52,186 bases of DNA from CAVSUR01 sp052143655 (GTDB lineage: Bacteria > Actinomycetota > Actinomycetes > Streptosporangiales > Streptosporangiaceae): the NCBI GenBank assembly GCA_052143655.1, contig JBKQSL010000100.1, positions 1 to 52,186 of the forward strand. Direction: 5' to 3'. Shown here piece by piece: positions 44,807 through 52,186 of this stretch. The notes below the pieces were generated by a model, which saw only the letters and a program-made list of their open reading frames with translations, was not told the origin of the DNA and made no database searches. The translations under genes were made by a program, and so were the position numbers. Numbering within the stretch: the stretch's first letter is position 1; every line of letters starts with the position of its first letter.

Positions 44807-44812
44807 TAGCTT
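44807..44812 (+). promoter_or_regulatory. Leaderless -10 box (TAGCTT) for the MscS gene
   Basis: TAGCTT lies 6 nt before the GTG at 44819, directly after the terminator hairpin. Confidence 0.45.
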
Positions 44813-44818
44813 TAGCGG

Positions 44819-45580
44819 GTGGATCTGCAGGAGCGCCACCAGCTGGACATGGCCGCGCAGCTGGCCAGGGCGCGGGCCAAGGCCAGGCCATGGCGGGCCA
44901 TCATCGCGCTGGTGCTGGCCATCGCCGTGATCGTGGCCGTGCAGATCTGGGGTCATCCGCTGCTCGGCAAGAACCCGCAGACCGATGCGCTGGACCATCG
45001 CACGGGCCAGATCATCACCTACGGCGGCGCGGTCCTGGTCCTCGTGCTCGGCCTGATCGCCATCTTCGAGCTCACCGGCAAGACCCGGGACCGGCTGCAG
45101 CCGGTGATCGGCTCGGCGCACGCCGGCGTGCTGCGCTACGCGCTGCTGCTGATCGGCGTGTTCCTGCTGCTGCTGCTCACCTTCGACCTGGCCAATATCC
45201 CGGTCGCTCAGCTGCTGGTCGGCGGGGCGGTCACCGGGGTGCTGCTCGGCATCGCCGCACAGCAGTCGCTGGCTAACCTGTTCGCCGGCCTGGTGCTGTT
45301 GTTCGCCCGCCCCTTCCGGGTGGGCGAACAGGTCCGGTTCCGCTCCGGCGCGCTCGGCGGCGTCATCGAGGGCGCCGTGACCGATATCAGCCTGACCTAC
45401 GTCCGGGTGGCGTCCGCCGAGGGCGTGCTGCTGCTGCCGAACTCACAGGTGCTGGCGGCTGTGATCGGCTCGGTGCCGGCCAGCCGGCGAGACAGCTCAA
45501 GGCCTGCTGATAACTCAGACCCCCCGGGGCCGGGCACCCCGAAGGAAAATCCCGGCGGGCCCGCGCAGTCGGCTCACTAG
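44819..45580 (+). CDS. MscS-family mechanosensitive channel (small type)
   Basis: The 253-aa protein has three hydrophobic helices, then the pore-helix/beta-domain signature VGGAVTGVLLGIAAQQSLANLFAGLVLLFARPFRVGEQV and the beta-domain SLTYVRVASAEGVLLLPNSQVL. This is the core of MscS channels, which release solutes on hypo-osmotic shock. The C-terminus is short and Pro/Gly-rich, lacking the MscS vestibule alpha/beta domain. It converges with lsr2. Confidence 0.9.
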   Translation: MDLQERHQLDMAAQLARARAKARPWRAIIALVLAIAVIVAVQIWGHPLLGKNPQTDALDHRTGQIITYGGAVLVLVLGLIAIFELTGKTRDRLQPVIGSAHAGVLRYALLLIGVFLLLLLTFDLANIPVAQLLVGGAVTGVLLGIAAQQSLANLFAGLVLLFARPFRVGEQVRFRSGALGGVIEGAVTDISLTYVRVASAEGVLLLPNSQVLAAVIGSVPASRRDSSRPADNSDPPGPGTPKENPGGPAQSAH

Positions 45581-45625
45581 CAATCGGCAAGCCGCCCGCG
45601 CGGGCCCGGCGGCCCGCGTAGCGCC

Positions 45626-45961
45626 TTAGTGCTCTGCCTCGTACTTGGCGATGACGTTCGACGGAATTCGGCCGCGGTCGTTGACCTCCATGCCGCTCCG
45701 CTTGGCCCAGGCCCGGATCTCTGCGCTACGCCGACGGTGCGCCGCCGTCCTGCGCTTGGTCCGCGCCACCTTCGTCGTCGCCTTGCGCGCCTTCTCGGCG
45801 AAGCGCTTTACCGCCTCGTCGAACTTCTGGCTGTGCTTCTCGCAGAGGTCGATCTCGTAGTCCCGGCCGTCCAGGCTGAACGTCCGTGTCATCGCCTCCC
45901 CCGCCGGGATCTCTCGTGAGTCATAGTCGCAAGCGAATGTAACAGACACCTTCTGTGCCAC
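45626..45961 (-). CDS. lsr2: Lsr2-family nucleoid-associated protein
   Basis: This 111-aa protein has the Lsr2 dimerisation domain (RTFSLDGRDYEIDLCEKHSQKFDEAV, about 27-55), a basic linker (ARKATTKVARTKRRTAAHRRRS) and the C-terminal DNA-binding domain IRAWAKRSGMEVNDRGRIPSNVIAKYEAEH. The RGR AT-hook-like loop is present. Lsr2 coats AT-rich, often foreign, DNA and silences it. The GTG start at 45961 has a GGGGGG site. The Cys in YEIDLCEKH and the FACDYD N-terminus differ from the housekeeping Lsr2 pattern, so it may be a paralogue. Confidence 0.93.
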   Translation of the reverse strand: MAQKVSVTFACDYDSREIPAGEAMTRTFSLDGRDYEIDLCEKHSQKFDEAVKRFAEKARKATTKVARTKRRTAAHRRRSAEIRAWAKRSGMEVNDRGRIPSNVIAKYEAEH

Positions 45962-46148
45962 TTCTGTTCCCCCCTTCCCCGCCGCACGTATATCCCCACT
46001 GCATGACCGCTCTAACAGCAGTCCGGCAATGTTTTCCGGGCGGCCCTTTTCCCGCATCCGCCGGGCTCTTCAGCGCACTGCCGGGCCCGTAGCGCCGCTG
46101 CGGTAAGCACAGCCGATCGGCTGCCGATGAAAGTCGCCGGACCGGCCC

Positions 46149-47510
46149 TCAATAAGATCGCGGGCCGGTGACGTGCAGGTCGCCGCGGTCGGCGGTGGGA
46201 TAAGAATCGTCATCCACGGCCGGGGAAGCAAGTCCCTGCTGTCGGCCGGACTCCTGATAGCCGACGGGCGCGGCAGGGAAATCAGCGGCTCCGGAAGCTG
46301 ACGGGAATTGCATGGCGCGGCTACCGCGAGTATGCATATCCGCGGCCCCGGCGTAAGCGCTGGCGGTGCCGAAGTCAGCACCGGCGGCACCGAAGTGCGC
46401 GTCAGTATTTTCGTCATCACGGTAAGCCGGCGGACGGTCGTCCCGGGCAGCTGTCATCGCATTATCTGCGGGCTGCTCGTGGCTGCCGCTGACGGTGCCG
46501 TAGTGCCCGCGCTGCGCTGGGCCGTTCCGGCGGCCGTAATCATCGGCCGCCGGCGGCAGACCGGGCTGTCCGCTGGCCAGCGGATCAGCGGCGGGCCGGT
46601 GCGCCGCCTCTTCCGCCGGAATCGGTATCGGCCAGTCCGCGGGCCCTGCCCGCTCGTCCGCGAGGCATGGCCGTCTGTCGGCAGGGCGTGGCCGCTCGTC
46701 CGCGAGGCGTGGCCGCTCGTCCGCAGGGTGTGGCTGCCTCTGCGCGGGCGGTCCGAAGCTGTCCTGCGACGGCAGCGGCGGGTGAGCCCAGTGCGCGGGC
46801 GCAGGTGCCGGATCCGGCCAGCCCGCCGCGGGCATGCGCCAGTCCGCATCAGCCTTGCCGGGCAGGTCTGCATCGGCCGTGCCGCGCCAGCCCGCATCGG
46901 GCATGCTGCGCCGGTCCGGGTAGGCGGTGCTGTGCCGGTCGGCATAGGCCGCGCTGTGCCGGTCCGTATCGGGCGCGCGGCGCCGGTCCGTATCGGCTGG
47001 GCCGCGCCAGTCCGTCTCGGGCGGATTGGCCCGCCCGGCGTCAGGCCATTGTGCGGCGGGCCGTCCCGGTCGGCCGCCCGCAGCAGGTGCGGCCCGGCCG
47101 GGGCCGACTGCTGCCAGCGGCTCTGCTCCTGGCGGCAGGCGCTGCGCTCCTGGCGGCAGGCGCTGCGCTCCTGGCGGCATGCGCCGGGCTTCCGGCCGTG
47201 CTTCCGGCAGCGGTTGCCGTGCCTCTGGCGGCAGCTGCGGGCCGGCGGCCGGCTGCTGGTACCAGCCGGTGGCGTATGAATCGGGCCCGCCGCCCGCGGC
47301 CGGAGGCCCAGCCTGCAGGGTCTCGACCATCCGCGGCAGATCGGCGATCGGCAGCCGGAACGTGCCGGTGCACCTGTCCCCCTGCCAGATGCTGAACACC
47401 GCCACCCCGGTCTCGGCGTACCAGCTCAGCCGCATCGACCGCGCATCCCCGCGGACGTCGAAGAAAACCTCGCCTAGCCGTGGCAGCGGGACTGCGTCGG
47501 ACGCTGACAT
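46149..47510 (-). CDS. Actinobacterial protein with a conserved N-terminal domain and long repeat-rich tail
   Basis: This 453-aa protein is of unknown function. The first 65 residues form a compact domain (RLGEVFFDVRGDARSMRLSWYAETGVAVFSIWQGDRC then TGTFRLPIADLPRMVETLQ), similar to small hypothetical proteins common in streptomycetes. The other 390 residues are low-complexity: QRLPPGA repeats (21-bp units at 47126-47188), DTDRR.../DADR repeats, and ADERPR repeats. The tail is probably disordered. ATG at 47510 was chosen because it precedes the conserved domain; frames to 47822 are not supported by composition. Confidence 0.6.
   Translation of the reverse strand: MSASDAVPLPRLGEVFFDVRGDARSMRLSWYAETGVAVFSIWQGDRCTGTFRLPIADLPRMVETLQAGPPAAGGGPDSYATGWYQQPAAGPQLPPEARQPLPEARPEARRMPPGAQRLPPGAQRLPPGAEPLAAVGPGRAAPAAGGRPGRPAAQWPDAGRANPPETDWRGPADTDRRRAPDTDRHSAAYADRHSTAYPDRRSMPDAGWRGTADADLPGKADADWRMPAAGWPDPAPAPAHWAHPPLPSQDSFGPPAQRQPHPADERPRLADERPRPADRRPCLADERAGPADWPIPIPAEEAAHRPAADPLASGQPGLPPAADDYGRRNGPAQRGHYGTVSGSHEQPADNAMTAARDDRPPAYRDDENTDAHFGAAGADFGTASAYAGAADMHTRGSRAMQFPSASGAADFPAAPVGYQESGRQQGLASPAVDDDSYPTADRGDLHVTGPRSY
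47126..47188 (-). repeat. Three 21-bp tandem repeats in the low-complexity gene
   Basis: The plus-strand unit CTCCTGGCGGCAGGCGCTGCG occurs twice exactly and a third time with changes. It encodes QRLPPGA. Shorter degenerate repeats follow at about 46680-46735 and 46850-47030. Confidence 0.85.
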
Positions 47511-47943
47511 GCCGCTATGGTGTCGCTGGCGTAACTGCCCTGTCCAGTTGATGACGGCTTTCCGTGCAGATGCGCCAGTAGCGCGGACCTGGCGGCCCTG
47601 GAACCGGTCCGGAGACGGGACAAATTCGCCATCCTGCCTGCGCGCCACATGCGCAGCTGGCAGGATGGGGTGTCGGTTCGGCGTCCAGGGCGTCATCACG
47701 CTCGTCGGCTTGGTACCGCGGGGGCTGGTACCGCGCAGTCGCAGTGACAGCTCCGGTACGGGAACACTATGCCGGTGTCGGGCGTTGCACAATCCGACGG
47801 GGCGATATGCCGCATCACGCAAGAGTTTTCCGATGCGGCGGTGATGCAGGTCTGGCTTGGTGTGGCATTGGCTTTGCCGGGCAGTGAACGTTACTTAGTC
47901 CCTGACCGTTACATGGTAAGAGCTGGGTTGAGGAGAGCTACTC
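47511..47943. promoter_or_regulatory. Divergent upstream region of the repeat-rich gene and whiB
   Basis: No gene is supported in this gap of about 430 bp. A direct repeat TGGTACCGCG occurs at 47711-47720 and 47726-47735. Two GTTAC motifs (47890-47894 and 47908-47912) precede whiB and may be regulator half-sites. A GAGGAGAG ribosome site precedes the whiB ATG. Confidence 0.35.
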
Positions 47944-48243
47944 ATGTCTGAGGTACGGCGTCAGGCCGCCCTGTTGCACCGGCCTAACTGGGGCTGGCAA
48001 GACGACGCCGCATGCCGCGGCCGTGAGGTTGTGCTGTTTTTCGGGCCGGACGGCGAGCGTCAGCCCGAGCGCGAGGTCCGCGAGCGCAAGGCCAAGGCCG
48101 TCTGCGCCTCGTGCCCCGTCCGCGCGCAGTGCCTAGACTACGCGATCGGCCGACCGGAGAAGTACGGCACCTGGGGCGGGCTCAACGAGGACGAGCGCTC
48201 GTCGGAGCGCCGCCGCCGGATGCGCCGGGCCAACGCGGCCTGA
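47944..48243 (+). CDS. WhiB-family [4Fe-4S] transcriptional regulator
   Basis: This 99-aa protein has the four cluster ligands Cys24, Cys54, Cys57 and Cys63 (AACRG; VCASCPVRAQC), the turn GTWGGLNEDER, and a basic C-terminus (RRRRMRRANAA). Wbl proteins sense redox or nitric oxide and bind sigma factor region 4. The subclass (WhiB1 to WhiB7) is not certain. It is followed by a Cys/His mini-protein and cysH, a suggestive Fe-S/sulfur neighbourhood. Confidence 0.95.
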   Translation: MSEVRRQAALLHRPNWGWQDDAACRGREVVLFFGPDGERQPEREVRERKAKAVCASCPVRAQCLDYAIGRPEKYGTWGGLNEDERSSERRRRMRRANAA

Positions 48244-48256
48244 CGGGTGCGTCCTG

Positions 48257-48457
48257 GTGGTATGCCTGTCCTGCCGGCAGCAGCGGCATGAGGACTGCCC
48301 CGGCGGAACCTGGTGTGATTGCCAGCACAAGCCGGTGACGGCTGCGGCTGAGCCGCGGCTGACCTGGGTACGACAGGGCTTAGGTTCCCGGCTGCGGCAG
48401 CGGAACTGGAATAGCATCGGCCACAGGACGGTTACCAGGTCGCAAGGGCCCGGGTAG
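48257..48457 (+). CDS. Cys/His-rich mini-protein downstream of whiB
   Basis: The 66-aa product begins MVCLSCRQQRHEDCPGGTWC and continues DCQHKPV. It has Cys3, Cys6, His11, Cys14, Cys20, Cys22 and His24, a pattern (C-x2-C-x4-H-x2-C-x5-C-x-C-x-H) that suits one or two zinc ions. The rest is basic. The GTG start lies 14 nt after the whiB stop. A similar small Cys-rich ORF is, as far as I recall, found in other actinobacteria, but no function is known. Confidence 0.6.
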   Translation: MVCLSCRQQRHEDCPGGTWCDCQHKPVTAAAEPRLTWVRQGLGSRLRQRNWNSIGHRTVTRSQGPG

Positions 48458-48460
48458 CAT
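48432..48460 (+). promoter_or_regulatory. Candidate cysH promoter
   Basis: TTACCA (48432-48437) and TAGCAT (48455-48460) are 17 bp apart. The downstream gene starts 29 to about 143 nt later depending on the start chosen. Confidence 0.4.
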
Positions 48461-48494
48461 GGGGTGCGAATGGTGATGTATCCGGCTTTTGCCG

Positions 48495-48562
48495 CACTCT
48501 GTGCACTCTGTGCATTCGGGGCTCGCTGCACCTACCGTAGTCAGTGCCTGCCGTAGTCAGTC
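48495..48562 (+). repeat. Two sets of tandem repeats upstream of cysH
   Basis: CACTCTGTG is repeated head to tail (48495-48503, 48504-48512). A 16-bp unit CCTACCGTAGTCAGTG is repeated with two changes (48531-48546, 48547-48562). They lie in the cysH leader and may bind a sulfur regulator. Confidence 0.6.
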
Positions 48563-48602
48563 AGGTGGCAAGCCCGGCCAGCATGGCCCGGCCCGGCCAC
48601 AC

Positions 48603-49307
48603 GTGCCCGCGACGGAGGATGTCATCGACGCCGAGAAGCTCGCCGCCGAAGCTGCTGATGCCCTGGACGGTGCGCCCGCGGAGGAGGTCATCAGCTGGGC
48701 TGCCGAGACTTTCGGCAGCCAGGTGTGCATAACCTCGTCGATGACCGACGCGGTTATCGTCCACCTGACCGCGCAGCTTGTGCCGGGCATTGACGTGCTG
48801 TTCCTGGACACCGGCTACCACTTCGCCGAGACGATCGGCACCCGGGACGCCGTTTCGGCCGTCTATCCCGTCAATGTGATCAACGTCACTCCGCCGACGA
48901 CCGTGGCCGAGCAGGACGCCGAGATGGGGCCCAAGCTCTACGCCCGCAACCCCGACCTGTGCTGCTACCTGCGCAAAGTCGCCCCGCTTGAGCAGGCGCT
49001 CAAGCCCTATACCGCATGGATTACCGGTGTCCGCCGGGAGGAGACCTCCGCCCGCACCTCGACCCGTGCCGTCCAGTGGGACGCGAAGCGCAGAATGGTA
49101 AAAGTCAACCCGATTGTAGACTGGACCACCACTCAGGTTGACGCTTACATTGCCGAGCAGGGCGTGCTCGTCAACCCGCTGGTGTACGACGGGTATCCGT
49201 CGATCGGGTGCAGTACGTGCACTGTGCAGGTCGCCGCTGGCGCCGATCCGCGCAGCGGGCGGTGGGCTGGCACGGCCAAGACCGAATGCGGTATTCACAC
49301 GGGCTGA
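48603..49307 (+). CDS. cysH: Assimilatory adenylyl-sulfate (APS) reductase
   Basis: This enzyme reduces APS to sulfite with thioredoxin. The 234-aa protein shows SSMTDAVIVHL (PP-loop), LDTGYHFAETI, TGVRREETSART, the [4Fe-4S] Cys pairs (LCCYL at about 120-121 and GCSTC at 203-206), and the C-terminal catalytic ECGIHTG. The Fe-S ligands mark it as an APS rather than PAPS reductase. The start is uncertain: GTG 48603 gives a typical length, while TTG 48489 or GTG 48501/48510 would add repeat-encoded residues. No strong ribosome site is seen at any of them. Confidence 0.9.
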   Translation: MPATEDVIDAEKLAAEAADALDGAPAEEVISWAAETFGSQVCITSSMTDAVIVHLTAQLVPGIDVLFLDTGYHFAETIGTRDAVSAVYPVNVINVTPPTTVAEQDAEMGPKLYARNPDLCCYLRKVAPLEQALKPYTAWITGVRREETSARTSTRAVQWDAKRRMVKVNPIVDWTTTQVDAYIAEQGVLVNPLVYDGYPSIGCSTCTVQVAAGADPRSGRWAGTAKTECGIHTG

Positions 49308-49348
49308 GCATGCAGGCTGGGCACCGGTGCAGCATGGCAGGAGCGCCA

Positions 49349-51088
49349 GTGACAGTCCGTGAACACCAGATGCCGGTCGCTGAGCCGGCCGCCGTCCGGC
49401 CGGTCCCCCGCCGCACTCACGAGGTCATCAACCAGGTCCCGCCGCTGGCCGGGCACGACGTGTCCGCCGATCCGGCGCTGCTGGCCGCGCTGAGCCGGGA
49501 GGGCGGCGGCTGGGCACACGACGAGCTGCGCCAGCTGGGCCTGCTGGCCGGCCGCCCGGAGACCGCCGAGGCCGCCCGGCTCGCCAACGAGCACCCGCCG
49601 GCGCTGCGCACCCACGACCGGTACGGCCACCGGATCGACGAGGTCGAGTTTCACCCTGCCTGGCACGAGCTGATGACCACCGCGGTGCGCTGCGGGCTGC
49701 ACGCCGCCCCCTGGGCCGACCCGGCGCCCGGCGCCCACGTGGCCAGGGCGGCCAAGTTCTACGTCTGGAGCCAGGCGGAGGCCGGGCACGGCTGCCCCAT
49801 CTCGATGACCTATGCATCGGTGCCCGCGCTGCGGCACGCGCCGGAGCTTGCCGCGGTGTACGAGCCGCTGCTCGCCGCGCGCAGCTACGATCCCGGGCTG
49901 CGGGCCCCGGCGGGCAAGCGCGGCCTGATCGCCGGGATGGCGATGACCGAGAAGCATGGCGGCTCGGACGTGCGCGCCATTACCACCAGCGCCCGGCAGG
50001 CCGGCGACGGCAGCTACCTGATCACCGGGCACAAGTGGTTCTGCTCCGCGCCGATGTCCGACCTGTTCCTGGTGCTCGCGCAGCTGCCCGCGGGCCTGTC
50101 CTGCTTCCTGCTCCCCCGGGTACTGCCGGACGGCACCCGTAATGCCATGCACCTGCAGCGGCTGAAGGACAAGCTGGGGAACCGCTCCAACGCCTCGGCC
50201 GAGGTCGAGTACGACGGCGCGGCCGGCTGGCTGGTCGGCGAGCCCGGCCGCGGCGTGGCGACGATCATCGAGATGGTCAGCGCGACCCGGCTGGACTGCG
50301 TGCTGGGCAGTGCGGCGCAGATCCGCCAGGCGTGCGTCGCCGCCGCGCATCACGCTGCTTTCCGGACGGCGTTCGGTGCTCGGCTGATCGACCAGCCGCT
50401 GATGGCGGATGTGCTGGCCGACCTCGCCCTGGAAGCCGAGGCGGCCACCACCCTGGCCATCCGGCTGGCCGGCGCGGCCGACCGGGCGGCCCGCGGCGAC
50501 GCCGGCCAGGCCCTGCTGCTGCGGCTCGTGCTGCCGGCGGCCAAGTTCTGGATCTGCAAGCGCGCGCCCATGGTGGCGGGCGAGGCACTGGAATGCCTGG
50601 GCGGCAACGGCTACGTCGAGGAGTCCGGGCTGCCCCGGCTCTACCGGGACGTGCCGGTCAACTCGGTGTGGGAAGGGTCGGGGAACGTCACGGCGCTGGA
50701 CATGCTCCGGGCGCTGGCCCGGTCGCCGGACTCGGCGCTGGCGCTGCTGGCCGAGGTCGGCCAGGCGGCCGGGGCGGACGCCCGGCTGGATCATGCCGCC
50801 GCCGGGCTGCGCGCCGAGATAGCCGCAGCCGCGGCCGATCCCGCGGCCGCACAGCGCGGTGCCCGGCGGCTGGCCGGGCTGATCACCGTCACCCTGCAGG
50901 CGTCGCTGCTGGCCCGGCACGCCCCCGCGCCGGTCAGCGACGCGTTCTGCGGGTCCCGGCTGGCCACCGCGGACGGCGGGCCGCCCGGCCCGGCGGTGCC
51001 GTTCGGCAGCCAGATCGGCAGCGCGCTCCCCGATGAGACCGACCTTTCAGGTCTTCTGGCCCGTTCGGCTGTCAGCGTCTCCCGGTAA
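49349..51088 (+). CDS. aidB: AidB-type acyl-CoA-dehydrogenase-fold flavoprotein
   Basis: This 579-aa protein matches E. coli AidB along its length: THEVINQVPPL, FHPAWHELM, GMAMTEKHGGSDVR, GHKWFCSAPMSD, LQRLKDKLGNRSNAS, and ECLGGNGYVEESGLPRLYRDVPVNSVWEGSGN. AidB binds FAD and DNA and belongs to the alkylation-damage response; its enzymatic role is unsettled. GTG at 49349 has an AGGAG site 6 nt away; ATGs at 49334 and 49310 are in frame. No ada-box sequence was recognised. It follows cysH closely and may be co-transcribed. Confidence 0.93.
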   Translation: MTVREHQMPVAEPAAVRPVPRRTHEVINQVPPLAGHDVSADPALLAALSREGGGWAHDELRQLGLLAGRPETAEAARLANEHPPALRTHDRYGHRIDEVEFHPAWHELMTTAVRCGLHAAPWADPAPGAHVARAAKFYVWSQAEAGHGCPISMTYASVPALRHAPELAAVYEPLLAARSYDPGLRAPAGKRGLIAGMAMTEKHGGSDVRAITTSARQAGDGSYLITGHKWFCSAPMSDLFLVLAQLPAGLSCFLLPRVLPDGTRNAMHLQRLKDKLGNRSNASAEVEYDGAAGWLVGEPGRGVATIIEMVSATRLDCVLGSAAQIRQACVAAAHHAAFRTAFGARLIDQPLMADVLADLALEAEAATTLAIRLAGAADRAARGDAGQALLLRLVLPAAKFWICKRAPMVAGEALECLGGNGYVEESGLPRLYRDVPVNSVWEGSGNVTALDMLRALARSPDSALALLAEVGQAAGADARLDHAAAGLRAEIAAAAADPAAAQRGARRLAGLITVTLQASLLARHAPAPVSDAFCGSRLATADGGPPGPAVPFGSQIGSALPDETDLSGLLARSAVSVSR

Positions 51089-51091
51089 GGT
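51086..51091 (+). promoter_or_regulatory. Leaderless -10 box (TAAGGT) for glgX at the aidB stop
   Basis: TAAGGT overlaps the aidB stop codon (51086-51088) and lies 7 nt before the ATG at 51099, the same geometry as the other leaderless boxes here. AAGG could also act as a ribosome site. Confidence 0.35.
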
Positions 51092-51098
51092 CAGCCAA

Positions 51099-52186
51099 AT
51101 GCACGTATGGCCTGGTACCGCATATCCGCTGGGAGCGACCTGGGACGGGTCGGGGACCAACTTCGCCGTGTTCAGCGAGGCCGCCGAGCGAGTCGAGCTA
51201 TGCCTGTTCGGCGCGCCGGGCACCGCCCGGCGGCGGGAGACGAGGGTCCCGCTCACCGAGGTCGACGGTTTCGTGTGGCACTGCTACCTGCCGGGAATCG
51301 GGCCCGGCCAGGAGTACGGCTACCGGGTGCACGGCCCCTATGACCCGCGGCGCGGGCACCGGTGCAACCCGGGCAAGCTGCTGCTCGACCCGTACGGCAA
51401 GGCGGTCAAGGGCTCGGTCCGCTGGCACGAGTCGCTGTTCAGCTACCAGTTCGGCCGCCCGGATGCGGTGAACACTGCCGACAGCGCCCCGTTCATGCCG
51501 CGCAATGTGGTGATCAACCCGTACTTCGACTGGGCCGACGACCGGCCGCCCCGGACGCCCTATCACGAGACGCTGATCTACGAGGCGCACGTGCGGGGCA
51601 TGACCCTGCGCCATCCCGATGTGCCCGCCGAGCAGCGCGGTACCTACGCGGGGCTGAGCTCGCCGGCCGTCGTCGACCACCTCACCCGGCTGGGCGTGAC
51701 CGCGGTCGAGCTGATGCCGGTGCACCAGTTCGTGTCCGAGCAGGTCCTGGCCGGGCGCGGGCTGGCCAACTACTGGGGTTACAACACGATCGCGTTCTTC
51801 GCCCCGCACAACACCTACGCCTCCTCCGCTTCGGCGCACGGTCAGGTCGCCGAGTTCAAGGCGATGGTCAAGGCGCTGCACGCGGCCGGCATCGAGGTGA
51901 TACTCGACGTCGTCTACAACCACACCGCCGAGGGCGGCGCGCTCGGCCCCACCCTGTCGTTCCGCGGCATCGACAACGCCGCCTACTACCGGCTGGCCGA
52001 CTCCGACCCGCAGGTCTACCTGGACTACACCGGCTGCGGCAACAGCCTGAACGCGCGCAACCCGCACGCCCTGCAGCTGATCATGGACTCGCTGCGGTAC
52101 TGGATCACCGAGATGCACGTCGACGGCTTCCGGTTCGACCTGGCCTCGGCCCTGGCCCGCGAGCTGCACGACGTCGACCGGCTGGC
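51099..52186 (+). CDS. glgX: Glycogen debranching enzyme GlgX (partial, runs off the window)
   Basis: This GH13 isoamylase-type enzyme cleaves alpha-1,6 branches of glycogen limit dextrins. The first 362 codons show the N-terminal CBM48 domain (YPLGATWDGSGTNFAVFSEAA) and start of the TIM barrel: LIYEAHVRGMT, ANYWGYNTIAFFAPH, EVILDVVYNHTAEG and GFRFDLASALA, the last with the nucleophile Asp. The C-terminal part lies beyond the window. ATG at 51099 is 10 nt after the aidB stop. Confidence 0.95.
   Translation, partial: MHVWPGTAYPLGATWDGSGTNFAVFSEAAERVELCLFGAPGTARRRETRVPLTEVDGFVWHCYLPGIGPGQEYGYRVHGPYDPRRGHRCNPGKLLLDPYGKAVKGSVRWHESLFSYQFGRPDAVNTADSAPFMPRNVVINPYFDWADDRPPRTPYHETLIYEAHVRGMTLRHPDVPAEQRGTYAGLSSPAVVDHLTRLGVTAVELMPVHQFVSEQVLAGRGLANYWGYNTIAFFAPHNTYASSASAHGQVAEFKAMVKALHAAGIEVILDVVYNHTAEGGALGPTLSFRGIDNAAYYRLADSDPQVYLDYTGCGNSLNARNPHALQLIMDSLRYWITEMHVDGFRFDLASALARELHDVDRL

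Noticed and set aside
46308..47279. Plus-strand 323-codon open frame
   Set aside because: Antisense to the repeat-rich minus-strand gene whose first 65 codons encode a conserved-looking domain. The plus frame is Arg/Gly repeats.
47890..47912. MtrA/AfsQ1-like GTTAC boxes before whiB
   Set aside because: Two GTTAC motifs are present, but spacing (13 bp between) does not fit the usual 6-bp rule, so no regulator is named.

Overview
The window is high-GC chromosomal DNA from an actinomycete. The evidence is near-universal G/C in third codon positions, an Lsr2 nucleoid protein, a WhiB iron-sulfur regulator, an OpcA subunit for glucose-6-phosphate dehydrogenase, a SufR-led SUF operon, and many genes that appear to be read from leaderless transcripts (a TAnnnT box 6 to 8 nt before the start codon). 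The order sufR-sufBD-Rieske-sufCSU-sufT, ABC transporter, ctaA, tkt-tal-zwf-opcA-pgl matches the block conserved from mycobacteria to streptomycetes. Species cannot be named; a Streptosporangiales-like or related lineage would fit.

Layout. 1-3.8 kb: a membrane-anchored S1C (HtrA/DegP-type) protease on the minus strand, decayed gene fragments, and a secreted BNR/sialidase-fold protein. 3.9-8.1 kb: accessory genes (M50-like membrane peptidase, a lone winged-helix plus PD-(D/E)XK-like protein with a palindrome around its -10 box, a mini GntR regulator, and a TetR/hotdog-thioesterase pair with two operator palindromes). 8.1-17.6 kb, minus strand: a pentapeptide-repeat protein and leuA with a leucine leader-peptide attenuator, then the complete SUF operon under SufR. 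17.8-28.6 kb: a phosphodiesterase-like secreted enzyme, a FadR-type regulator, and a five-gene gamma-glutamylation catabolic cluster (permease, glutamine-synthetase-like ligase, aldehyde dehydrogenase, SDR, C26 hydrolase), then an S10 peptidase. This segment sits where the conserved block would run straight from sufR to the ABC transporter. 28.9-35.3 kb: ABC-2 transporter, EamA exporter, heme A synthase, uridine-kinase-like NTPase, and a TPP-riboswitch-controlled CytX-type permease. 35.4-41.9 kb: the pentose phosphate operon tkt-tal-zwf-opcA-pgl. 42-52 kb: an RCK-membrane-RCK protein, SatP-type acetate permease, MscS channel, Lsr2, a low-complexity protein, WhiB, a tiny Cys/His protein, assimilatory APS reductase, AidB and the first part of GlgX.

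The most interesting points are these. (1) The gamma-glutamylation cluster has an SDR plus aldehyde dehydrogenase but no amine oxidase, which suggests an amino-alcohol substrate rather than putrescine. (2) The leuA leader peptide carries three consecutive Leu codons and is followed by an 8-bp stem. (3) Pgl probably starts at an AUC codon. (4) The wHTH/PD-(D/E)XK protein is apparently autoregulated. (5) A 66-aa Cys/His protein sits between whiB and cysH. (6) Operator-like palindromes lie at the sufR, tetR, mini-gntR, fadR-type and RCK promoters. No rRNA, tRNA, CRISPR array, intact transposase or integrase was recognised.
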